DNA of 21,459 nt from Pseudomonadota bacterium (GTDB lineage: Bacteria; Pseudomonadota; Gammaproteobacteria; Steroidobacterales; Rariloculaceae), in assembly GCA_009843005.1 (NCBI GenBank), contig VYEH01000299.1, positions 1 to 21,459 of the forward strand, given 5' to 3'. Position 1 is the stretch's first letter. The number at the start of each line of letters is the position of its first letter. The notes beneath the pieces were generated by a model. The model saw only the letters and a program-made list of their open reading frames with translations, had not been told where the DNA came from and ran no database searches. Below are positions 1-6,173 of the stretch, in pieces. Made by a program: the position numbers and the translations under genes.

Positions 1-586
1 AGATGACGCGAGCCGCCTGGCCGCCGGTCTTGACCTGGAACTTCTGCGCGCCGTATTCACCAGCCATGAAGCGCAGATTGGCGAACGGCGTTTCCGATCC
101 CCGCTCCGACATCACGCTGATCACGCCTCCGGAGGCATTGCCGTAGTAGGACGAACTGGGTCCGCGGAGTACCTCGATCTGCTGCGCAGCGCCAAGATCG
201 ATGCTGTCCACCTGACCCTGGCCGTCCGGCAGCGTCTCGGGAATTCCATCCACGAGGATCTTGACACCGCGAATGCCGAACGCTGACCGGGCGCCAAAGC
301 CCCGAATCGAAACGCGCAGATCCTGGGCAAAATTGTAGCGATTCTGCATGAACAGCCCGGGCACGCGGTTGAGCGCTTCGTCAAGGCCGAGTTGCTGCCG
401 GCCCAATTGAATGTCGGATCGACTCACCACGCTCACCGCGGCGGGAACCGAGTCCAGCGGACGGCTCATACGAGTGGCCTGCACGACAATTTCCTCCAGA
501 TCGTCCGTCACGGCCGGGTCGTCCTGGGCGCCAACCAGCGCCGGTACCAGCGTGGTCGCGGCCAGCAATCGAATGCTGTGTTTCAT
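1..586 (-). CDS. TonB-dependent outer-membrane receptor, N-terminal part (cut by window edge)
   Basis: Reading the minus strand from the ATG at 586 gives 195 residues with no stop before the window ends, so the C-terminal barrel is missing. Residues 1-20 form a Sec signal peptide ending in LVGA. A TonB box follows (DLEEIVVQA, about 30-38), then a plug domain with the hallmark segments VPAAVSVV, RVPGLFMQ, VSIRGFGAR (about 92-100), LVDGIP (about 111-116) and IEVLRGPSSSYYGNASGGVI (about 137-156). In this family the plug and barrel import siderophores, metal complexes, vitamins or glycans, powered by TonB-ExbBD; the substrate cannot be told from the plug. The gene lies 75 bases downstream of the acetamidase-like gene on the same strand and could be co-transcribed with it. 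The best ribosome-binding match, AAGGGA, is somewhat far from the ATG. Confidence 0.93.
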   Translation of the reverse strand, partial: MKHSIRLLAATTLVPALVGAQDDPAVTDDLEEIVVQATRMSRPLDSVPAAVSVVSRSDIQLGRQQLGLDEALNRVPGLFMQNRYNFAQDLRVSIRGFGARSAFGIRGVKILVDGIPETLPDGQGQVDSIDLGAAQQIEVLRGPSSSYYGNASGGVISVMSERGSETPFANLRFMAGEYGAQKFQVKTGGQAARVI

Positions 587-661
587 CCTCAACACATCGT
601 TCCCTTGAAGTCCATTCGGAGACCCCGTGAATTCACCCTGTCAAGCCCGTTGGCAGATCCA

Positions 662-1921
662 CTAGTCAAAAACATCCAACGGCAAAATGGCAGTAACGCC
701 CACATTGGGCACGTCGACCAACTGACCGATTCGAAGATCCACTGCCACGCTTGCGACGACATAGGCCTGTTCAGGCGTCAAACCGTGATTCGCAACCATG
801 TAGTCGATGATTTCCAGCAATGCGTTTCTCGCCGCAAGGCTGATGTCCTTCGACAGATTCTCTAGCTCCCCGGCCTTCGGCGACTCAAGATAGGCCATGT
901 CGGGCGGGATTTCTCCCGCAGCCTTCAGCGGCAGGCCGGTGGTCGCGTAGAAGCGCCGTGAGGGCACGTCCATCAGGCGGGCGGTGCCTTCATAGTGTGG
1001 CCCGCGAAGAAGCTCCGGTCCGTCCTTGATGAGCTCAGTCGTCAGAGTGACGTCGGCGTCCATCTCGATAGCCGTGCCGGCGACTTCGCCGTCGCCCTGG
1101 GCAAAGTGCAGGTCGCCGACCCCCAGACCGCATCCTTCAACGTAACAGGGCAGATAGACGGTGACCCCGACGCTCATGTATCGGATGTCCATGTTGCCGC
1201 CGTGCTCCCGGGGCGGGCCAGTCCGCAGGCATTCGTCCCGGCGGCTGCCTTGCGGTCCGCAGATCTCGGCCGGCGATGCATGTATGGGCTGAGGCAGGCC
1301 CACGGCGCCGCCTGCGTCGGACAGCGCGGCCTCGCGTTCCAGCGCAGCAGCGTGCTGATCCGGACCGGGCAAAACCGTCACGATACCGGGGAAACTCGCA
1401 TTCGGGATACGAACGCCCGGCAGCGCATCGGATATTGCTTCCCTGCGATTCAGCCGCCAGGTGACGCTGAACGGTCCAGGAATGTGGTCGGCGATGAAGG
1501 CATTGGGCGTAATGCGCGTGGCGCCGAACGGGCCTGGATCGATGTCGAGTATCGTTACCGCGAGCACATCGCCCGGTTCCGCTCCCTCGATGTGGACCGG
1601 TCCCGTGAGCGGGTGAACGGTGCCGCGCACCGGATCGGCATCCCTGGGATCCACATAGGTGCTATCGGGGTCGAGTTGCAGATCGGCGGAGTTCCGGGTC
1701 CTGAGAAGGATGGTCTGACCGGGGAGCGCACGTGCGGCCATGGGAATATCGGGATGCAGGCGATTGAAACACTGGGGATCCTCCCCGCAATGCCACCCTG
1801 TCCCGCCGACCACGAGGACGTCATCCTGCGCCGGGGCGTGCCCCGCGTACAGGATTGCCACACCCGCCGCGACCGAAATGACCGCGAAGGGGAAACTTCG
1901 TAACTGTGAGTTCCTTGCCAT
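662..1921 (-). CDS. Exported acetamidase/formamidase-family protein
   Basis: A 419-residue protein of the FmdA/AmdA acetamidase-formamidase family, whose members hydrolyse short amides to ammonia and carboxylate. Supporting motifs are HPLTGPVHIEGAEPGD (about 103-118), GGNMDIR (241-247) and GDLHFAQGDGEVAGTAIE (about 269-286), all typical of the family fold. The start at 1921 is chosen because it gives a clean signal peptide (MARNSQ, then a hydrophobic stretch to about 26, cleavage near APAQ at 29-32); an upstream ATG at 2008 would bury that signal behind 29 extra residues. The family is usually cytosolic, so a signal peptide is notable and predicts a periplasmic enzyme. Six cysteines lie in the mature part (45, 51, 221, 231, 259, 264) and could form disulfides. 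A TonB receptor gene follows on the same strand. The substrate is unknown, and related non-amidase hydrolases are possible. Confidence 0.88.
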   Translation of the reverse strand: MARNSQLRSFPFAVISVAAGVAILYAGHAPAQDDVLVVGGTGWHCGEDPQCFNRLHPDIPMAARALPGQTILLRTRNSADLQLDPDSTYVDPRDADPVRGTVHPLTGPVHIEGAEPGDVLAVTILDIDPGPFGATRITPNAFIADHIPGPFSVTWRLNRREAISDALPGVRIPNASFPGIVTVLPGPDQHAAALEREAALSDAGGAVGLPQPIHASPAEICGPQGSRRDECLRTGPPREHGGNMDIRYMSVGVTVYLPCYVEGCGLGVGDLHFAQGDGEVAGTAIEMDADVTLTTELIKDGPELLRGPHYEGTARLMDVPSRRFYATTGLPLKAAGEIPPDMAYLESPKAGELENLSKDISLAARNALLEIIDYMVANHGLTPEQAYVVASVAVDLRIGQLVDVPNVGVTAILPLDVFD

Positions 1922-1956
1922 TGGACGATCACCCACACCGCTCCTACAGGCGGCAC

Positions 1957-1962
1957 ATTGTA
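1957..1962 (-). promoter_or_regulatory. Possible -10 element for the acetamidase-like gene
   Basis: On the minus strand the hexamer TACAAT matches the sigma-70 -10 consensus in five of six positions and lies about 35 bases before the chosen ATG at 1921. The hexamer 17 bases upstream (TTCGGG) is a poor -35 match, so this rests on the -10 alone. Confidence 0.25.
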
Positions 1963-2057
1963 CCTGCCATGGTCGCAGACCCGAACATGTAGACGAGCTG
2001 GCGCCCAATCGCCTGAAAATTGCTCATCAACGCCGCGAACTTCGAATTTATTTTCGC

Positions 2058-2070
2058 AACCTTGAAGGTT
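2058..2070. promoter_or_regulatory. Short perfect dyad in the divergent intergenic region
   Basis: AACCTT-G-AAGGTT is a perfect inverted repeat with a one-base centre. It lies between the divergently read acetamidase-like gene (start 1921) and the TonB-box repeat gene (start 2157). The position would suit an operator for either gene. No regulator family is recognised, and chance is possible at this length. Confidence 0.25.
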
Positions 2071-2156
2071 CTTGAGATTTCTGCACGCACACTTCAGACC
2101 CCGCCGCGTACAGTAACCACAACTTCGATACGGACCACGCAACACGGGAGCCAGCC

Positions 2157-2492
2157 ATGAACACGACGAAGACCGCAGCCATCGCAACACTGATTTTCCT
2201 GGGCGCAAACAGCGCGATAGCGGCAGGCACTCCGGCCTGGATGGACGAGGGATTCGTCATGGAGGAGGTCGTCGCCACCGCCGAGGCGCCGGCGCATCTG
2301 TACATGGAAGAAATCGTCGTCACCGCCAAGGCGCCGGCACACCTCTACGTGGAGGAGATCGTCGTAACGGCCCAGGCGCCGGTCGCCGAGCCCATGGAAG
2401 AAGTTGTGGTAACCGCCAGCCTGCAGGACGTTCGTGATGCGCGCCTGGCCCGGCTGATGTCCCTGCGGTTCGCGTTCCTCGACCGCACCTAG
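2157..2492 (+). CDS. Small exported protein with four tandem TonB-box-like repeats
   Basis: A 111-residue protein of no family I recognise. Residues 1-23 are a signal peptide (NTTKTAAIATLIFLG core, cleavage near AIAA). The mature part carries four consecutive 15-residue units at 35-49, 50-64, 65-79 and 80-94, each opening with a TonB-box-like core: MEEVVATA, MEEIVVTA, VEEIVVTA, MEEVVVTA. Units 1 and 2 both finish APAHLY. A basic tail (95-111, ARLARLMSLRFAFLDRT) closes it. The EEIVVTA core is the common TonB box at the mature N-terminus of many TonB-dependent receptors, but here there is no plug or barrel. GGGAG six bases before the ATG supports the start, and a strong intrinsic terminator 22 bases after the stop makes it a single-gene unit. 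Competing for TonB, or an adaptor role, is inference. The alternative is a receptor remnant, which the multiplied motif argues against. Confidence 0.82.
   Translation: MNTTKTAAIATLIFLGANSAIAAGTPAWMDEGFVMEEVVATAEAPAHLYMEEIVVTAKAPAHLYVEEIVVTAQAPVAEPMEEVVVTASLQDVRDARLARLMSLRFAFLDRT
2259..2438 (+). repeat. Four tandem 45-bp coding repeats (TonB-box units)
   Basis: Units at 2259-2303, 2304-2348, 2349-2393 and 2394-2438 each encode 15 residues beginning with a TonB-box-like core. Units 1 and 2 are almost identical at protein level through all 15 residues. Unit 3 diverges after its APV, and unit 4 after its TAS. Many differences between units are third-position changes, so the repeat is old rather than a fresh duplication. 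Confidence 0.85.
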
Positions 2493-2514
2493 ACTCAACG
2501 TCCATCCCCTGTAG

Positions 2515-2546
2515 CCCCGGGTGCTTTGCGCCCCGGGGTTTTTTTT
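2515..2546 (+). terminator. Strong intrinsic terminator after the TonB-box repeat gene
   Basis: A seven-base perfect GC stem (CCCCGGG at 2515-2521, CCCGGGG at 2532-2538) closes a ten-base loop and is followed directly by eight T residues (2539-2546). It lies 22 bases after the stop at 2492, so it should end the small gene's transcript and separate it from the cassette starting at 2602. Confidence 0.93.
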
Positions 2547-2563
2547 ATGGAACAGTGACGCGC

Positions 2564-2587
2564 TAGAATGGGATTCCCACTTGGGAA
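2564..2587 (+). promoter_or_regulatory. Possible promoter and overlapping operator dyad for the 2602 cassette
   Basis: TAGAAT at 2564-2569 matches the sigma-70 -10 consensus in five of six positions. Just after it, where transcription would start, lies the perfect dyad TTCCCA-CT-TGGGAA (2574-2587). A second dyad, TGGGA-T-TCCCA (2569-2579), overlaps the first. No convincing -35 box is present; the position 17 bases upstream falls in the terminator T-run. A dyad at the start site followed by the first gene of a cassette suggests repressor control. This is inferred from position only. Confidence 0.35.
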
Positions 2588-2601
2588 GCAAGGTCAGGAC
2601 G

Positions 2602-3477
2602 TTGGAGAAGAACAAAGTACGTACGCTGCCGGCCGGTATGCTCATATTGGGCCTCACCGGCATCGGCGCAGCCCAGACCCCGATCCACGAACCGTTCCCC
2701 GACTACACGCCGCCGCGCACGCTGCACGGCACGCCCGACATCAGCGGAATCTGGCAGTCCTTCACGACGGCCAACTGGAATATCCTGTCCCATTCGGTGC
2801 AGCCGGGTCCTTTCGCGGAGATCACCGGCGCCTGGGGAGCCGGGCGCGCGGGACTCGGAATAGTCGAGGGCGACGAACTGCCCTACCAGGATTGGGCCGC
2901 CGCCGAGCAGCAACGTAACTACGAAAACAGGGCCGTCATCAACGTCACCAACGATCCCAGCCGCTTCGACACCGGAGACCCGGAGCTTCAGTGTTTCCGC
3001 GCCGGCGTGCCGCGGGCGAACTACATGCCCTATCCCTTCCAGATCTTCCAGACACCGGGACAGGTACTCATCGTCTACGAATACAAGGGCGCCTATCGAA
3101 CGATTTACATGGACGACGAGCGACCCGCATACGATCAGTCCTGGGTGGGCACATCGAACGGCCGCTGGGAGGGCAACACACTGGTGGTCGATGTGGAGGG
3201 ATTCAACGAGCACACCTGGTTCGACCGCGAAGGCAATTTCGCCAGTGACGCGCTACGGGTAACCGAACGATGGACGCCCGTCAGCCCGTATCACATGCGC
3301 TATGAGGCCACCATCGAGGACCCGAACGTCTTTACGCGGCCATGGAACATCGGCTTCATGCTCTACCGGCAGGTAGAGGCGCACGCACGCCTGCACGAAT
3401 TTCAGTGCATTCCGATTGTCGAGCCGCTGATGTACAGGCCGCTGGGCTTCTATGACGAGGACGTCTCTAACAACTAG
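2602..3477 (+). CDS. Exported protein of uncharacterised family (TPDISGIW type), first of cassette
   Basis: A 291-residue protein of a family I know only as hypothetical. The TTG at 2602 is preferred: it gives a signal peptide with a basic start (EKNKVR), hydrophobic core and GAAQ cleavage near 25, with AAGG eight bases upstream. An in-frame GTG at 2521 lies inside the terminator hairpin and is unlikely. The ATG at 2638 is possible but would leave no basic N-terminal region. Landmarks are GTPDISGIWQ (43-52), RWEGNTLVVDVEGF (about 188-201), ERWTPVSPYHMRYEAT (222-237) and a C-terminal LHEFQC (264-269), with cysteines at 131 and 269. The same landmarks recur in the next gene, so the two are distant paralogues. 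It probably acts in the periplasm. The reaction is unknown. Confidence 0.8.
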   Translation: MEKNKVRTLPAGMLILGLTGIGAAQTPIHEPFPDYTPPRTLHGTPDISGIWQSFTTANWNILSHSVQPGPFAEITGAWGAGRAGLGIVEGDELPYQDWAAAEQQRNYENRAVINVTNDPSRFDTGDPELQCFRAGVPRANYMPYPFQIFQTPGQVLIVYEYKGAYRTIYMDDERPAYDQSWVGTSNGRWEGNTLVVDVEGFNEHTWFDREGNFASDALRVTERWTPVSPYHMRYEATIEDPNVFTRPWNIGFMLYRQVEAHARLHEFQCIPIVEPLMYRPLGFYDEDVSNN

Positions 3478-3496
3478 AAATGGGGAGCGTGCAGAG

Positions 3497-4615
3497 ATGA
3501 AAGTTGGAACCCGCCTCTTTATTGCTTTGGCTGCCGCGCTGGCCGCGTTCACCGCGAACCCTCAGTCGCCGCCGCCATCCGCCCTGATCAATCAGGAATC
3601 CGAGGAAACGGTCGAGGCGGCGCGTGCCGCGTCCCCGCACACATCCGAATCGACCTACGCCTATTTCAGGGAGGAAGCCGAGGCCTTCATCGACGAAGCC
3701 ACGCAACGAATCTGGGACCCGAACGCGCCGCGCGAACCGGCGCCGCGGACAGCCTGGGGCGACCCCGACCTGACCGGCTACTGGCTGAACGTGGCCTACG
3801 TGCCTCTGGAACGTCCAGTCGAATTGACTGACAAACCACTCTACACGGAGGAAGAAGCGATTACCGCCTTCGTCCACTGGGCGACACAGGACGCCTCCGT
3901 GGATCCCGCGACGGTCCACTACGACTGGACCGAGTTCGGCATGGACAACTGGCAGAGCCCGATTCGGCCCAACCTGCGCACGTCCCTCATCGTGGACCCC
4001 CCAAACGGCAGGGTCCCGCCGCTGACTCCGGAGGGTCAGGTCCGGCTGGAGCAACAGGCGCGCCGGCATACGCTGGAGTCCAGGGGACTGTACGAGCGCT
4101 GCATACAGGGCAACCAGGGTCCTCCAAGGGTGCCGTTTCTTCAGAATACCGGCCAATCCCAGATCGTACAGACGCCAGAGGCGGTGATTCTCATCACCCA
4201 GGCCAACAGCGACGTGCGCATCCTTCACCTGGGCGGTTCTCCCCACTCACCGCAGTCTGTGCGAAGCTGGCTTGGGGACTCAAGGGCTCGCTGGGAGGGC
4301 GATACGCTGGTTGTTGAAACGACGAATTTTCACAGTGGCCGGAAATGGGATGGCTCCGCGGGTGAACTCCACCTTGAGGAACGCCTGACCCGGGTCGCGC
4401 AGGATACGCTGCTGTACGAAGCCACGATGACCGATTCCAGCACCTGGGAGGCGCCCTGGAGCATCGAGGTGCCGTGGCCCATGATGGACCCACCGGGGCT
4501 GTTCGAATTCGCGTGTCACGAACAGAACTATGGCATCATCAATGTGCTGAGGGGGGCGCGCGTTCGAGCGGCCGAATACGAAGCCGCACAGCGAGAAGCG
4601 TCCGGGACCGAGTAG
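3497..4615 (+). CDS. Exported protein of uncharacterised family (DPDLTGYW type), paralogue of preceding gene
   Basis: A 372-residue protein starting at the ATG at 3497, 19 bases after the previous stop, with GGGGAG about ten bases upstream. An earlier in-frame ATG at 3452 would overlap the previous gene and hide the signal peptide (MKVGTRLFIALAAALAAFTA). Family landmarks are WGDPDLTGYW (about 87-96), RARWEGDTLVVETTNF (263-278), RLTRVAQDTLLYEAT (about 296-310) and the C-terminal FEFACHEQNY (336-345). It carries about 45 extra residues between the signal peptide and the first motif compared with its neighbour, and an RCIQGNQGPPR segment near 201-211. Expected location is the periplasm. A shared operon and shared motifs suggest that the two proteins act on related ligands. 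No catalytic triad or known cofactor motif is visible. Confidence 0.82.
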   Translation: MKVGTRLFIALAAALAAFTANPQSPPPSALINQESEETVEAARAASPHTSESTYAYFREEAEAFIDEATQRIWDPNAPREPAPRTAWGDPDLTGYWLNVAYVPLERPVELTDKPLYTEEEAITAFVHWATQDASVDPATVHYDWTEFGMDNWQSPIRPNLRTSLIVDPPNGRVPPLTPEGQVRLEQQARRHTLESRGLYERCIQGNQGPPRVPFLQNTGQSQIVQTPEAVILITQANSDVRILHLGGSPHSPQSVRSWLGDSRARWEGDTLVVETTNFHSGRKWDGSAGELHLEERLTRVAQDTLLYEATMTDSSTWEAPWSIEVPWPMMDPPGLFEFACHEQNYGIINVLRGARVRAAEYEAAQREASGTE

Positions 4616-4630
4616 CAACGGGGGACTGAA

Positions 4631-5062
4631 ATGAAACAGGAATTCTGGTCGGGCCTGACGATCGTCGGCGTCGCCGGCCTGCTGGCATCAGCCTACGCGG
4701 CGGCGCACCACTCGATCGCGGCGGCCTACGACGAGAACGCGCCGCTCAACATGCAGGGCGTGGTCACCAGGGTGGAGCTGACCAATCCCCATTCGTGGCT
4801 CTGGGTGGACGTGACCAATGAGGACGGCACCGTCACCAACTGGGGATTCGAAGGCGGGCCTCCGGTGAATCTGTTCCGGCACGGGCTCACGCGGGACACG
4901 TTGCCGGTGGGGTCGGAGATCAAGGTCTTCGCCTACCAGGCCAAGAGCGGTGAGAACAAGGGCGTGGCGGTCTTCTTCGAATACCTGGATGGACGCAAGG
5001 TCTTCATGGGCGGATCCGCTCCGGGCGCCGACGGTCAACCGCGGCCAGACAACGATCGCTGA
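4631..5062 (+). CDS. DUF6152-type exported protein
   Basis: A 143-residue protein resembling the DUF6152 family, 15 bases after the previous stop, with a GGGG-rich ribosome-binding region before its ATG. Residues 1-23 or 1-25 are a signal peptide; the AxA motifs at 21-23 and 23-25 both allow cleavage. If cleavage follows Ala25, the mature protein begins His-His-Ser (26-28). Family features follow: LNMQGVVTRVELTNPHSW (39-56), NWGFEGGPP (70-78) and RHGLTRDTLPVGSEIKV (83-99), the pattern of a small beta-rich domain. His26, His27 and His54 are candidates for a metal site (inference). It stands before two DUF6644-type membrane genes and probably works with them at the periplasmic face of the inner membrane. 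Function is not established. Confidence 0.85.
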   Translation: MKQEFWSGLTIVGVAGLLASAYAAAHHSIAAAYDENAPLNMQGVVTRVELTNPHSWLWVDVTNEDGTVTNWGFEGGPPVNLFRHGLTRDTLPVGSEIKVFAYQAKSGENKGVAVFFEYLDGRKVFMGGSAPGADGQPRPDNDR

Positions 5063-5193
5063 ACTGTTACCCGACGGCGCCAGGCGAAAGCCCCGCTGCA
5101 TGCGTGGGAGGACCGCCTCGCCAAACGTGGCGAATGGACCCACGATGCACTCCACCGGAGTAAGCAAACGCGAACCGGATTCCCACCAGGTCC

Positions 5194-5697
5194 ATGCCTC
5201 TGCCTGAGTTCTTCGAGTGGCTGGCGGCAACCCCTTCCAGTACGGCGTTGCGTGAGTCCCACTATCTCTATCTCGCCATACTCGCCGTACACGTCCTGAC
5301 GCTCGCCGTATTCCTGGGCACCGCAATCATCGTCGACTTGCGCCTGATCGGCCTTGTCATGACCCGTGTTCCCATCTCGCAGATCCTGAGCCGGCTGCTC
5401 CCGTGGACCACCGGGGGGTTCGCGGTCATGGCCGCCAGCGGATCGCTGATGTTCTATGCATCCCCCGTGGACAAGTTCGTCAACCTGTTCTTCCGTGCCA
5501 AGATGGCGATGCTGGCGCTCGCGGGACTGGCGGTCTGGATTTTCTTTCGTACCGTTCACCGCAGTATCGAGGGTTGGGACAACGACCCGGTACCCCCGAG
5601 GGCGGCGCGAATTGCCGGCGGCCTGACCTTGCTGCTGTGGGTTGCCATTCTCGTCGCCGGCCGCATGATTCCCTATCAGCAGTACTGGTTGGGCTGA
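5194..5697 (+). CDS. DUF6644-type four-helix membrane protein (first copy)
   Basis: A 167-residue polytopic membrane protein matching the DUF6644 pattern: FFEWL near the N-terminus (6-10), a first helix containing His23 and His33 and ending in VDLRLIG (47-53), then helices near 68-90, 98-120 and 138-160. It begins 131 bases after the DUF6152-type gene; that gap holds no convincing gene or terminator. The ribosome-binding site is weak (AGG five bases before the ATG). The last bases TGATG overlap the next start codon, so the two DUF6644-type proteins are probably translationally coupled and may form a heterodimer in the inner membrane. Function unknown. Confidence 0.85.
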   Translation: MPLPEFFEWLAATPSSTALRESHYLYLAILAVHVLTLAVFLGTAIIVDLRLIGLVMTRVPISQILSRLLPWTTGGFAVMAASGSLMFYASPVDKFVNLFFRAKMAMLALAGLAVWIFFRTVHRSIEGWDNDPVPPRAARIAGGLTLLLWVAILVAGRMIPYQQYWLG

Positions 5698-6167
5698 TGT
5701 CCCTGCTCGAGTTCTTCTACTGGCTCGAATACCTGCCGCTGCTTGTCGCAATGCGCAGTTCGCCGTGGCTCTTTCCCGCCATCGCGACCGCGCATCTGCT
5801 GGGCCTTGCGATCATCGGCGGCGCGGTTCTGGTGGTCGACCTTCGCCTGCTGGGACTCGGCCTGATCCGTCAACCCGTTGCGCAACTGGCTCGCAATGCC
5901 GAACCACTCCTGTTCATCGGCATCGCGTTCATGCTGCTGACCGGGCCCTGGCTCTTCATGTGCTTCGCAACCAAGTACTACTACCTCACGGCGTTCTGGG
6001 TGAAACTCGTGTGCTTCGCACTGGTGCTGCTGTTCACGTTGACGGTTCGGCGGCGCGTCGTCATGGGCTCCGGCTCGGCGGGCGCCGTACCGAAGCTGGT
6101 GGCGGCCGCATCGCTTTCGCTCTGGTTCACCGTCGCACTGGGCGGCCGCCTGATCGGCTTCCCGTAA
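5697..6167 (+). CDS. DUF6644-type four-helix membrane protein (second copy)
   Basis: A 156-residue paralogue of the preceding protein. The ATG at 5697 overlaps the previous TGA by one base, which decides the start; the open frame extends upstream but only inside the neighbouring gene. Alignment without gaps holds through the first helix: FFYWL at 6-10, His33 and VDLRLLG at 47-53 match the first copy, while position 23 is Pro instead of His. Four hydrophobic helices are visible, near 23-52, 68-88, 97-115 and 133-155. The gene ends six bases before the end of the convergent metalloprotease gene. Pairing with the first copy is inferred from the coupling. Function is unknown. Confidence 0.85.
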   Translation: MSLLEFFYWLEYLPLLVAMRSSPWLFPAIATAHLLGLAIIGGAVLVVDLRLLGLGLIRQPVAQLARNAEPLLFIGIAFMLLTGPWLFMCFATKYYYLTAFWVKLVCFALVLLFTLTVRRRVVMGSGSAGAVPKLVAAASLSLWFTVALGGRLIGFP

Positions 6168-6173
6168 CTCGCG

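Noticed and set aside
995..1903. A 302-residue open frame on the plus strand
   Set aside because: It lies wholly antisense to the acetamidase-like gene, shows no recognisable domain, and reflects the high GC content.
2157..2492. Reading the TonB-box repeat gene as a decayed receptor
   Set aside because: The frame is intact with a good ribosome-binding site and signal peptide, the box occurs four times, and a strong terminator follows directly. A decayed receptor would leave plug or barrel remnants, and none are present.
2551..3255. A shared 13-base string CAGTGACGCGCTA near 2553 and near 3243
   Set aside because: One match of this length is expected by chance in a GC-rich window of this size. 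One copy is inside a coding region and there is no further pattern.
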